From: Hysterangium stoloniferum
Lineage: Eukaryota; Basidiomycota; Agaricomycetes; Hysterangiales; Hysterangiaceae
DNA: 64,000 bases
Assembly (NCBI GenBank): GCA_015178975.1
Contig: WHVD01000050.1
Location: forward strand, 517,014 to 581,013
Direction of reading: 5' to 3'
The position numbers were made by a program, and so were the translations under genes. The notes beneath the pieces were generated by a model that was given only the letters and a program-made list of their open reading frames with translations, was not told the origin of the DNA and did no database searches. The first letter of the stretch is position 1, and the number at the start of each line of letters is the position of its first letter. This document shows, piece by piece, positions 10,777-19,680 of this stretch.

Positions 10777-12235
10777 CGGGGGAGCATCGGGCCCATATGA
10801 TGTCACTGCAGTGTGAACAGCTGTGATAGAGATTAATAAAAGACTGAATAAAATGAATGCGGGCTTACCATGATTTTTCACCAGGGGTGAAAATGAGATG
10901 GATGCAGTCATCCATGAATGGGAAGACTGGCCAACTAGTGTTGAGGCAGGGAGTAATTACAGAAAGAAAGATCAAAGTCATAGTTAGCACAGGAATTTGC
11001 AAGCAAAAAGAACAAGATGGGACTCATGTTCCAAAATGGCCTTCATGGTAAGATACGAACATCACTCAGGGGGAATAAAAAAAGATACAAGATGTACCAC
11101 TCAACATGATGTCATATGGTCCCTGTAAGCTAAGCGGGGGAGCACCAGGCCCATATGACGTCAGTGAACAGCTGTGATAGAGATTAATAAAATGAATGAA
11201 TAAAACGAATGCGAGCTTACTGTGATTGTGCACCAGGGGTGAAAATGAGATGGATGCAGTCAAGCAAGAATGGGAAGAACGGCCTGCTAGTGTTGTGGCG
11301 GGGAGTAACTATGGAAAGAATTAAAGTCATAGTTAGCATAGGAATTCGTAGGCAAAAAGGACAAAATGGGACTCCGTTCCAAACTGGCCTTCATGGTAAG
11401 AGACGAGTGTTATTGGAGCGACTTGATTTGGTGTCCCACATCCAGGGGAATAAAAACAATACGAGGTGTACCACTCAACATGACATCATATGGTCCCTGT
11501 AAGCTAAGCGGGGGAGCACCGGGCCCATATGATGTCACTGCAGGGTGAACAGCTGTGGTAGAGATTAATAAAAGAATGAATAAAGTCAAAGCGAGCTTAC
11601 CGTGATTTTTCACCAGGCATTAAAATGAGGTAGATGCAGTCATGCATGAATGGGAAGAAAGGCCCATTAGTGTTGAGGCGGGGAGTAACTACAGAAAGAA
11701 TTAAAGTCATAGTTAGCATAGGAATTCATAGGCAAAACAGACAAAATGGGACTCACGCTCCAAACTGGCCTTCACAGTAAGAGATGAATGTTATTGGAGT
11801 GACTTGGTTTGGTGTCCCACATCCAGGGAAATAAAAAAGATATGAAGTGTACCACTCAACATGACGTCATATGGTCCCTGTAAGCTAAGCGGGGGAGCGC
11901 CAGGCCCATATGACGTCAGTGAACAGCTGTGATAGAGATTAATAAAACGAATGAATAAAACGAATGTGAGCTTACCGTGATTGTGCACCAGGGGTGAAAA
12001 TGAGATGGATGGAGTCATGCATGAACGGGAAGAAAGGCCAACTCGTGTTGAGGCAGGGAGTAACTACAGAAAGACTTAAAGTCATCGTTAGCATAGGAAT
12101 TTGTAGGCAAAATGGACAAATGGGACTCACGTTCCAAAATGGGCTTCATGGTAAGAGACGAATGTTATTGGAGTGACTTGGTTTGGTGTCCCATATCCAG
12201 GGGAATAAAAAAGATACGAGGTGTGGCCTCGGGAT
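10777..12235 (-). repeat. Satellite array A: ~358-381 bp units with CRE-tipped hairpins
   Basis: Three full units and one partial unit, with hairpins at about 10777-10808 (half), 11107-11163, 11480-11538 and 11861-11918. Each hairpin is TGACGTCATATGG(T)CCC, a GC-rich loop, then GGGCCCATATGACGTCA. The unit also holds two conserved intron-like segments (see the findings). The array is in the same orientation relative to the gypsy element as array B at 44305-47010. Confidence 0.85.
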
Positions 12236-12239
12236 TCGA

Positions 12240-12407
12240 TTCCTCATGTTCTGTGATCATGACTCTGCATTTTTGAAATCTGTAATAACATTCTCGGTGT
12301 GTCTGATTCCAAGCGTTGACAAAGGCTTCCTGCAAGTTGATGGCATAGGTCTGTAATCTTAGGCAAGGGATGGCGAGCTTCGTCTGGGTCCAGTGATCCT
12401 CGACCAA
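12240..12407 (-). pseudogene. Unrecognised coding fragment at the edge of satellite array A
   Basis: About 55 codons on the minus strand run VEDHWTQTKLAIP...AFVNAWNQTHRECYYRFQ before the frame enters satellite sequence. The biased, non-repetitive composition looks like real coding sequence, possibly the end of a transposase or of a gene captured at the array boundary. I do not recognise it. Confidence 0.3.
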
Positions 12408-12687
12408 AAACTTGACTGCTATCCCTTCAACGAATGCAGTCGAAAAAGACGGTCAACCTTTATTGGCATTCGGCTTGTCGAGATTCCGGTGGGAGTGGTC
12501 AAAGGGATGTTAGAGGTGGGTCAAAGGTTACTTGGCCTACACCTGGACATTCTGTCGATTATTTCAATTCATCCTTATCGTTTCATTTAAAATACACAGG
12601 GTTTCTAGTGTCTACTTTTGCAGACCGACTTGACGCACCTGTGAATTGACGATAAACTTGCTCTCTCTTCTAACTCATTTTCTCTCA

Positions 12688-12953
12688 ATGGCCAAGTAAG
12701 TAGTTATTATGGCTATTGAAGATTTTCATAGATTATTGGCTGTCTAACATGTTTACAGAGGAACACCAGGTGTAACCATCCAATATCAGGGCTCTGACAA
12801 GTCAGTCCACCCCGTACGAGATGAAAAAAATGGCAAGTGGCTATGTGGAGGCTGTGAGAGTTCGTTTGAGCAGATCAGCGGGCTTCATAAACATGCAAAG
12901 ACACATCCCCTTCCTGCCGCTCTTCCTGATCCTAGATCCCCAAAATTGGCTAT
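12688..12953 (+). CDS. 5' end of a C2H2-finger gene interrupted by the transposon
   Basis: The start ATG at 12688 opens an 8-nt exon ending at 12695. A 63-bp intron follows (GTAAG donor, TCTAAC branch point, TTTACAG acceptor at 12758). Exon 2 starts MAKGTPG across the junction and contains a textbook C2H2 zinc finger, C-x2-C-x12-H-x3-H (LCGGCESSFEQISGLHKH then AKTH), near 12850-12905. The frame is cut by the 6.68-kb transposon at 12954. After the element, coding sequence of a RecQ-like helicase begins within 50 bp, so this is probably the amino-terminal part of that same gene. The link is inferred from position and the shared 3-bp duplication. Confidence 0.65.
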
Positions 12954-13627
12954 GGAGGATATCTGAAAACTATTAAGTATACCAAATTCTAATATACTCT
13001 AAAGGTCATTTAAACATCTGGGATGTGATTCAAACATAATTGGTTTTTAAAACTTTCAAAAAGTTTTAAACTCTCTCATACATTACAAACTAAAGAATCT
13101 TTCTGGACACGAGTAGACAATAAAAAAAATTAGTAGTTTGAAACACTAATACTTTTAAAAAGTAGATACCTTTAGATAGTCCATTCCATGCATATGTATA
13201 TCATTGGCACCTCTAAATACATATGTATTACTTTGGAATGGATCTGTCAATCTGAACAGATTTCTACTTGATTCAACATACCCAGAATATATAGGTAATT
13301 TCACTTAATAAAGAAGGCCATAGGATGAAAAATTTCCAATGACATCTCATATATTTTACTAGGAAATAACTACATTACAGCTTTTAAAAGACAAAGTACT
13401 AATAAAAGTATTAGTAGACATCTGTAAAAGGAAGGAAATTATATACAATAGAATTTGTTAAATAACTATGGGTTGTATAAGATGTAATATGGAGAACTAT
13501 TTCTGATGGTTGTTTTTTGATGATATAATTGTTTCAGAATAGATATCACTATTTAAAGATGGAGTTTTGTAAAAATAAGACTTTTATTAGTAAATATTTG
13601 AGATTATAGTAATTATAAACACCCTCC
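12954..13627 (+). repeat. 5' terminal direct repeat of the DDE transposon
   Basis: It begins GGAGGATATCTG and ends ACACCCTCC. It differs from the 3' copy at only a handful of positions, for example ATTGGTTTT against ATTTTGTTTT. TAT flanks it on both sides (12951-12953 and 13628-13630). Confidence 0.85.
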
Positions 13628-13665
13628 TATATGAAGGTCTTGATTTTCAAATTGAAAAAAATGTA

Positions 13666-15582
13666 ATGAGTGTACAACTGTTACAGTCTCCCATGGCAAA
13701 TGAGGCACTCAAAGAATGTATTGATATTTTAAAAGAGTTCAGTATACCTGCTGTTCTGGATACTAAATACCACAATCCTTTAGAAGCCATTAGACTGTCT
13801 TTTGAGTCCTCTAATACTTCATATATTTTCTGTGACAATGTAATTCTTTGGTCTATTGGTGGAGACTTTAGAGATGTCATATATGGAAAATGCAAAGTAT
13901 ATTTCTCACTTTCCTTTAAGATAAAGTTATTACACTCAGATACTCTCAAGAATAATGATATTGCACCCACAAATACTCCTTACTTTTCTTATAAAATTTC
14001 ATTATCTGAGGTACCTATTAAAAACATAATAAAATTCCTAAGAGAAACCATTTGCGATGAAATTATATTACATGATATAGATATCTCCCAAGATATCTCC
14101 TATGTTACTACTAGAAAAGATGTTCTTAAGCATATATTAAATCTTGGAATAAGAAAAGAAGATATTATAGATGATAGAAAAAAGGTTGGAGATAATTGTA
14201 TATCATTTTACAATGAAGATCACTCATATAAGATCAAAGTATATAACAAATTTGTACAAATGCTAGAAAGCTGTGACACTGGAGGCACCCCAAGGTTTTT
14301 GGAGTTGAAAAACCTTATGAAAATCCTACTATTTGGCCAAATTTTCTAAGAATTCTTTGAACTGATAAATTGATTGGGAATTTTAAGTTTTAGTAAGATT
14401 TTCCAAACTGGAAAATCATATCTGAAAACTTTAAATATTTGTATTAGAAAATCTGAGGAAACATCATCAGTCAAAGTTTCTTGATACAAATTTTCAAGGT
14501 TTTCAGATATGATTTCCCACTTTGGAAAATCCTACTAAAACTTAAAATTTTCAAACAATTTATCAGTTCAAAGAATTCTTAGAAAAGTTGGCCAAATATT
14601 AGGATTTTTAGAAGGTTTTCAAACTTCCAAAACATTGGGGTGCCTCCAGTGTGATGTAATGACTACTCTAGGATCTAGAATCCACAATTTATATGTTGAT
14701 CCTACTGAGTCAATGTCACAATCACTAGAAAGATTAAAGTATGTGGGAATGACAAGGATTGAAGTTAAGTTTTATGGTAACAAAGTATTCTCAAAATCAT
14801 GGTATATAAACAACTTCATCAGTGTTAGAAACAATTTTAATGGATGTAGATTCTATAGAAGTTCTTTTGAAGAGCAATGGAGAGCACTTGTGGATAACAT
14901 TTATTCCAAATCAATAATAATGGTTTACTTAGAAGATAGAAAGTTTTTCACATATTGTCATTGGTGGAATTCTTTAACAGGAAAGATCCAAGGAGGCTTT
15001 CAAAAGAATGTAAATAAGGAAGATATAATTCAATTAATTTCTAACTATAGTTTTAATGGAAATACTACCAAATTTGTTAGATTTGATGATGGGATAACCA
15101 TAGTAGATGAATACAAAAGGTCACAAAAGGGTATTACACTTATACCTGGTCCCAGAGGAGGACTCTATCCTAGGGTTGAGAGTTCATTTTCACCAAGTGA
15201 CATAGGACTTGTGGAATACAAAGGAGTAAAGCTTGGTTGGGTTGATACTCATATAACTAAAAGGTCACCTCCCCTTGTCCCAATTCATAAAGTTAGTAAG
15301 AATTTAGAAGAAGTCAGTGATTTGAGAATATCTATGTACAAGGTAGGATATTCAATTCTTAAAGAAAATTCAAAATATCAAGTCATATCAAAAGGTCAAC
15401 TTTCATATAGGGGAAAGAATTGTACTGTTATAGAAGTCTTAGACAAAAATTCAGAAGTACTGAAGGTAAGGTGTGGAGAATCCTTACAAAATGTTGTAAA
15501 AGATATGAAAGACAAGACCTATATTGAAACTGGTAAGATAATAATGAGACATGGAGGACAGAAAGATATACTTATAAAATGA
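13666..15582 (+). pseudogene. Long unrecognised transposon gene, split by a CACTA-type MITE
   Basis: The open frame from 13666 runs into the MITE at 14277 and resumes in the same frame directly after the second TGA target copy at 14655, ending at the stop of 15580-15582. Without the MITE and one TGA copy the length is exactly 513 codons including the stop, so the two halves were one ~512-aa gene. The protein is lysine-, isoleucine- and asparagine-rich. The second half has a conserved-looking centre (LIPGPRGGLYPRVESS, then VEYKGVKLGWVDTHI). No motif of a known enzyme was recognised. Its position as the first and longest gene suggests a core accessory function of the element. MITE read-through would end shortly after the insertion. 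Confidence 0.6.
14277..14651. mobile_element. 375-bp CACTA-type foldback MITE, TSD TGA
   Basis: Termini are CACTGGAGGCACCCCAA and its reverse complement, with inverted repeats of about 170 bp each, so almost the whole element is a hairpin. It is flanked by TGA at 14274-14276 and 14652-14654. CACTG ends and 3-bp duplications are typical of the EnSpm/CACTA superfamily. It has no coding capacity and interrupts the gene at 13666-15582. Confidence 0.85.
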
Positions 15583-15613
15583 AAAAAGTTCAATCTGTTG
15601 CTTCTGTGGCAGA

Positions 15614-15925
15614 ATGGATCTCCTTGAGACCAATATCACTAACCTCAATGAACAACATATAAATAATATATGTGAGATAGTAGTCTTATCATTGTCACTA
15701 GATCTCAAAATGAAAAAGATTCTTATAGCAGTTGTAGAACTTAATATCAAACTTGTCGAGAAAGGTTCTTCAAAACTTGATGAGAAATCTTGTGGTAGTG
15801 ATGTTATATTCTTCCTTCTTAATATTGGAAAAGATCTAGAACATAAATTATTTTCCAAGGTAAATATAGATAATGAGGTAGTGGAGAAATTAGTTGAATA
15901 TATAAGAATAACTGAAAATCCCTAA
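15614..15925 (+). CDS. 103-aa unrecognised transposon protein
   Basis: The ATG at 15614 lies 32 bp after the stop of the preceding gene on the same strand; the frame ends at 15925, just before the foldback element at 15941. The product is a predicted mostly helical small acidic protein (MDLLETNITNLNEQHINNIC..., leucine/isoleucine periodicity, several glutamate/lysine pairs). It has no recognisable catalytic or metal-binding motif. The close spacing and AT-rich codon use match the other genes of the element. It could instead be a 3' exon of the upstream gene, but no clear splice sites support that. Confidence 0.45.
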   Translation: MDLLETNITNLNEQHINNICEIVVLSLSLDLKMKKILIAVVELNIKLVEKGSSKLDEKSCGSDVIFFLLNIGKDLEHKLFSKVNIDNEVVEKLVEYIRITENP

Positions 15926-15940
15926 AATATTACTACAGTA

Positions 15941-16534
15941 TTTCCCCATAAATACTATTTTTAAAAGAAATTTCAACCAACCTATTTCCCCACAACCCCT
16001 CTTTTTAAAAGTAATCCAAAAATCCTTTAAAATCCAATGATAAAATTAAAAATCTGATGTGGTGATGTAGTGGTGACATAGGCTTAGGGGTCTACCTTAG
16101 ACCCTATTCCACATGGATATTTTCTATTGGTATTTTAGGGGGTTTTGAGTATCTTTTTCATGGAAATATTCAATGGTGATGTAGCTCATCTATTCTTTTA
16201 AGTTACTCTATCTCCTATTTCTTCCTACCCAAAAAAGGAAGAAAGAATAGAGTTGAAAAAAGAAATCATAGAGTTGAAGGAGCATTAGAGCTACATCACC
16301 ATTGAATATTTCCATGAAAAAGATACTCAAAACCCCCTAAAATACCAATAGAAAATATCCATGTGGAATAGGGTCTAAGGTAGACCCCTAAGCCTATGTC
16401 ACCACTACATCACCACATCAGATTTTTAATTTTGTCATTGGATTTTAAAGGATTTTTGGATTATTTTTAAAAAGAGGGGTTGTGGGGAAATAGGTTGGTT
16501 GAAATTTTTTTTAAAAATAGGATTTATGGGGAAA
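15941..16534. mobile_element. 594-bp foldback element with TA flanks
   Basis: The arms begin TTTCCCCATAAAT and are near-perfect inverted copies of about 260 bp, separated by a short loop around 16200-16270. TA lies on both sides (15939-15940 and 16535-16536), as for Tc1/mariner-derived MITEs. The end lies a few bases from the stop of the minus-strand gene at 16538-16891. Confidence 0.75.
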
Positions 16535-16537
16535 TAA

Positions 16538-16891
16538 TTAGGGTTCTACTAAATAAATTTGAGGGTTCCCAGTTATTCCAAGATCTCTTTTTATTTCTTC
16601 AAATGTAGATGGAAATCTTGATAAAATCTCTTCAATATTTACTTCCTCTTTAGGATGAGAAAACTCATAGATACACATGATAAACATTCCACCTTCACCC
16701 TTAGGAGCATCTTCATGTTTCTGGATATTGAATGTTATTGGACATCCACTTCTTCTTATTAACCTCTTAATATCTCCCAAGTAGCCACTCTCTGTAGTTA
16801 TATGATGTCGTCTACACTGTTCCAAGATCCTTTCTTTTCTAACTTTATATCCAAGTACCTTAGGGAAGTTCATATTATCTAATTTCATCAT
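16538..16891 (-). CDS. 117-aa unrecognised transposon protein
   Basis: The minus-strand frame starts at 16891 (MMKLDNMNFPKVLGYKVRKE) and ends at the border of the foldback element. It has a basic amino half with RRHH and LIRRSGCP and an acidic, proline-containing carboxyl half (EEVNIEEILSRFPSTFEEIK). The preceding minus-strand gene ends only 17 bp upstream at 16909, so the two may be co-transcribed or be exons of one gene. No domain was recognised. The carboxyl end may have been changed by the foldback insertion, since the stop lies a few bases from its edge. Confidence 0.45.
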   Translation of the reverse strand: MMKLDNMNFPKVLGYKVRKERILEQCRRHHITTESGYLGDIKRLIRRSGCPITFNIQKHEDAPKGEGGMFIMCIYEFSHPKEEVNIEEILSRFPSTFEEIKRDLGITGNPQIYLVEP

Positions 16892-16908
16892 GTAGAGCTT
16901 TTAAAATT

Positions 16909-17565
16909 TCAGTTTAAGAAGGTGTTTCTAATTTTAGATTTAAGTTGATCAAATGAATCATTATCCATAATATCAAGTATTTTAGATTTATATTCTATTT
17001 CAAATACTTCTTCCTCTTCTTCATCACTAGGGATATAACTCTTATTCCCCCATGAAGTTTTAGGCTTGTGACTCTTAGAAGTATCTTTCCTAATAAATCT
17101 GTACCATTTCCAAAATATTCCTACAGAGACTATTCCAAATATCCCATGATAGTCCTCATCTAGAAAGACTACCTGCATGTATTCTTTTAACTGATCCTCT
17201 GCCTTTTCTACTTGTTCTTCTAACTTCCCTGGATTGATTAACCTCTTATTTTCCACTATCAAATATTTACATTCATATAGACTTTGTGCTTCCTTTTTAT
17301 AATGGATAACAACAAAGTCTGGTATAAATAGCTTAGGTATCTCTACATCATCCCTATTGGTTATACTATATTGTAAGGATAGCTGGGGATTAACCAATAA
17401 TGGTGGTTGTAAAAGTGATACTAGTCTAACATTCCATGGTGCATACCAAAAGCATTCTAAGTTGTCAGGGTTTATAGAAGTACTTTCAGCAGCATTTACA
17501 GATATCTTTAAGATTTGCTCCATTAGACTTACATACTTACCTAAATAATATACATAAGATTTCAA
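16909..17565 (-). CDS. 218-aa PD-(D/E)XK-like transposon protein
   Basis: The minus-strand frame starts at 17565. The central region (residues about 80-110) contains FIPDFVVIHYKKEAQSLYE, then CKYLIVENKRL. The spacing of PD, an intervening beta-strand and ENK matches the PD-(D/E)XK nuclease core (motif II Asp, motif III E-x-K). A helix-rich stretch with EEQVEKAEDQLKEYMQ follows, then a second hydrophobic strand (GIFGIVSVGIFWKWYRF). The carboxyl end has an acidic run (EEEEEVFE). PD-(D/E)XK proteins accompany DDE transposases in other element groups (for example YqaJ-type proteins in ISL2EU). A role in transposition is an inference. The divergent start faces the transposase at 17625, leaving a 59-bp shared 5' region. 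Confidence 0.6.
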   Translation of the reverse strand: MKSYVYYLGKYVSLMEQILKISVNAAESTSINPDNLECFWYAPWNVRLVSLLQPPLLVNPQLSLQYSITNRDDVEIPKLFIPDFVVIHYKKEAQSLYECKYLIVENKRLINPGKLEEQVEKAEDQLKEYMQVVFLDEDYHGIFGIVSVGIFWKWYRFIRKDTSKSHKPKTSWGNKSYIPSDEEEEEVFEIEYKSKILDIMDNDSFDQLKSKIRNTFLN

Positions 17566-17624
17566 TATTCTCTATTAAATTGAATATTTCCAAATTGGCC
17601 TAGTATTGTATACTTACCATATCA

Positions 17625-18860
17625 ATGTCTCCTCTAAATGAGGAGTTTAATAAGTTAATGGACCAACAATGGAAGTTCCTTTATAAGGAATGGCCTCAGA
17701 TCAAGCCATCCAAGTATCACAGGTCTGATATCAAACCTATTGATAAAATTAGTCACATTAAGGATATTGTTCTTCAGAGACTTGGTATTATTCCAGTCTT
17801 TTTCTTCCTTGTTGTGGTCTTTGCCACCCAAGATTATCCTGGACCCTATAGAAATGTGGAGAAAGGACTTTTAATACTATATCAACTACTTCAAGGCTGT
17901 TCCATAAATGATATGGGAAACTTTATACCTAGAAGTAGTTATTATGATATGTTTAGAAAATTCTATGAAAAACAAGGTAATGATCTTGATAAAAGGATCT
18001 CAACTATGCTCATTTCTATGTTCTCAACTATTGATATACGCATTCATTCTGCACAGAAAAATCCTCCATTGTTTAGACATGTAACATTAATGATAGATGG
18101 TCATGATACTAGAGAAAGTGTTATTGGTGAGAAGAGTGAAGATATGTATTCATATAAACTCAAGAAATCTGGACTTCGGACACAAGTTTGTATTGATATA
18201 AATGGCATGGTTCTATTCACATCAAAGTCAGCACCCTGTAAAGATAATTCAGATGGAGTCATGTCTGTAAAGATGAAATTGGAAAAGTATATAGACAAAC
18301 TAGATTGTATTGCTTTAGATGGGGGATATCCCTTACACCTTACAAAGATAACAAGTAATACAGAATTAGATATGATTAACTTCTGTATACCTATACGTAA
18401 ATCCAAAGGTATAGAATTGTCAAAGGAAGAGAGTACCTTTAACAAAATGTTTGGTAGTTTCAGGTCTAAGATTGAAGCTACTTTTGGAGAGCTGGCTACC
18501 ACATTTAAGAAGCTCAGTAATGAAGGAGGTGTTAGAGTTTCTGATGATGAGGTATTCACAACCCAGTTAAAGCTTGGATGTCTCTTATTAAATGTGAAGA
18601 AGTTTGTAATTTTAGGTGGTATTCAACCTCAACCTCATCACTCTTCATGGTTATCTTCAGAGTTTGACTACTGGAAAGATGAAAATATTGAAACATATGA
18701 AAATCTCCCATCATTGACAGATAGTAGAAGTAATGCTCAGGAGATGCTCAAGCTTCAAAGAAATTTTCTGAGTATGGAGTTAGGTGATGATGAAGATATG
18801 GATGAGACAGATGAGGCACATGAAATTGAGGAAATAATAAACCATATGGAAGGGATATGA
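17625..18860 (+). CDS. DDE transposase (IS5/PIF-Harbinger DDE_4-like), 411 aa
   Basis: The frame is open from ATG 17625 to the stop at 18858-18860. An amino-terminal helix-turn-helix-like segment (residues about 77-112, VEKGLLILYQLLQGCSINDM) precedes the catalytic core. Candidate acidic residues are D158 (LMIDGHD), D232 (ALDGGYPL) and E284 (RSKIEATFGEL), with the hallmark SYKLKKSGLRTQVCIDINGM between the first two. This layout is that of DDE_4/IS5-like transposases of PIF/Harbinger and relatives, which usually make 3-bp duplications, consistent with the TAT here. The acidic tail (GDDEDMDETDEAHEIEE) is unusual. No stop or frameshift is seen, so the enzyme could be functional. The assignment to a named superfamily is from motif reading only. 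Confidence 0.75.
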   Translation: MSPLNEEFNKLMDQQWKFLYKEWPQIKPSKYHRSDIKPIDKISHIKDIVLQRLGIIPVFFFLVVVFATQDYPGPYRNVEKGLLILYQLLQGCSINDMGNFIPRSSYYDMFRKFYEKQGNDLDKRISTMLISMFSTIDIRIHSAQKNPPLFRHVTLMIDGHDTRESVIGEKSEDMYSYKLKKSGLRTQVCIDINGMVLFTSKSAPCKDNSDGVMSVKMKLEKYIDKLDCIALDGGYPLHLTKITSNTELDMINFCIPIRKSKGIELSKEESTFNKMFGSFRSKIEATFGELATTFKKLSNEGGVRVSDDEVFTTQLKLGCLLLNVKKFVILGGIQPQPHHSSWLSSEFDYWKDENIETYENLPSLTDSRSNAQEMLKLQRNFLSMELGDDEDMDETDEAHEIEEIINHMEGI

Positions 18861-18958
18861 AGATGTAACTTGGCAAGGAGTGAGGAGTTTTGATACCACA
18901 GAGTGTATAGATGAATACTGGAAAAAGAAAGGAGAAGAAATTTGATAAAATTCCAGTA

Positions 18959-19633
18959 GGAGGATATCTGAAAACTATTAAGTATACCAAATTCTAATAT
19001 ACTCTAAAGGTCATTTAAACATCTGGGATGTGATTCAAACATAATTTTGTTTTTAAAACTTTCAAAAAGTTTTAAACTCTCTCATACATTACAAACTAAA
19101 GAATCTTTCTGGACACGAGTAGACAATAAAAAAAATTAGTAGTTGGAAACACTAATACTTTTAAAAAGTAGATACCTTTAGATAGTCCATTCCATGCATA
19201 TGTATATCATTGGCACCTCTAAATACATATGTATTACTTTGGAATGGATCTGTCAATCTGAACAGATTTCTACTTGATTCAACATACCCAGAATATATAG
19301 GTAATTTCACTTAATAAAGAAGGCCATAGGATGAAAAATTTCCAATGACATCTCATATATTTTACTAGGAAATAACTACATTACAGCTTTTAAAAGACAA
19401 AGTACTAATAAAAGTATTAGTAGACATCTGTAAAAGAAAGGAAATTATATACAATAGAATTTGTTAAATAACTATGGGTTGTATAAGATGTAATATGGAG
19501 AACTATTTCTGATGGTTGTTTTTTGATGATATAATTGTTTCAGAATAGATATCACTATTTAAAGATGGAGTTTTGTAAAAATAAGACTTTTATTAGTAAA
19601 TATTTGAGATTATAGTAATCATAAACACCCTCC
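18959..19633 (+). repeat. 3' terminal direct repeat of the DDE transposon
   Basis: Nearly identical to the 5' repeat. The base triplet on its inner side is GTA and on its outer side TAT, so it has no target duplication of its own. This supports one element rather than two separately inserted copies. Confidence 0.85.
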
Positions 19634-19680
19634 TATATTGGACGGTATGTTTCTGGATGATCTCCTTCCTGAAAGCATGA

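Larger units (their letters stand above)
12954..19633 (+). mobile_element. 6.68-kb DDE transposon with LTR-like direct terminal repeats
   Basis: The element has ~675-bp direct repeats at both ends (12954-13627 and 18959-19633), nearly identical by eye, each beginning GGAGG and ending CCTCC. It is flanked by TAT on both sides (12951-12953 and 19634-19636). Between the repeats lie, in order: a long unrecognised gene (+, split by a MITE), a 103-aa protein (+), a foldback element, two minus-strand genes (117 and 218 aa, the latter PD-(D/E)XK-like) and a DDE transposase (+). No reverse transcriptase, integrase or tRNA primer site was seen, so it is not an LTR retrotransposon. The internal region is distinctly AT-rich against the flanks. 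It sits inside a C2H2/RecQ-like helicase gene. Confidence 0.8.

Noticed and set aside
11410-12018. Signal-peptide-like hydrophobic frames in array A
   Set aside because: The hydrophobic stretch (LFILLLIS) is translated from the putative intron of the satellite unit.
12954-19633. Interpretation as an LTR retrotransposon
   Set aside because: Long direct repeats suggest it, but there is no reverse transcriptase, RNase H, integrase, primer-binding site or polypurine tract, the ends are GGAGG...CCTCC, and a DDE_4-like transposase is present.
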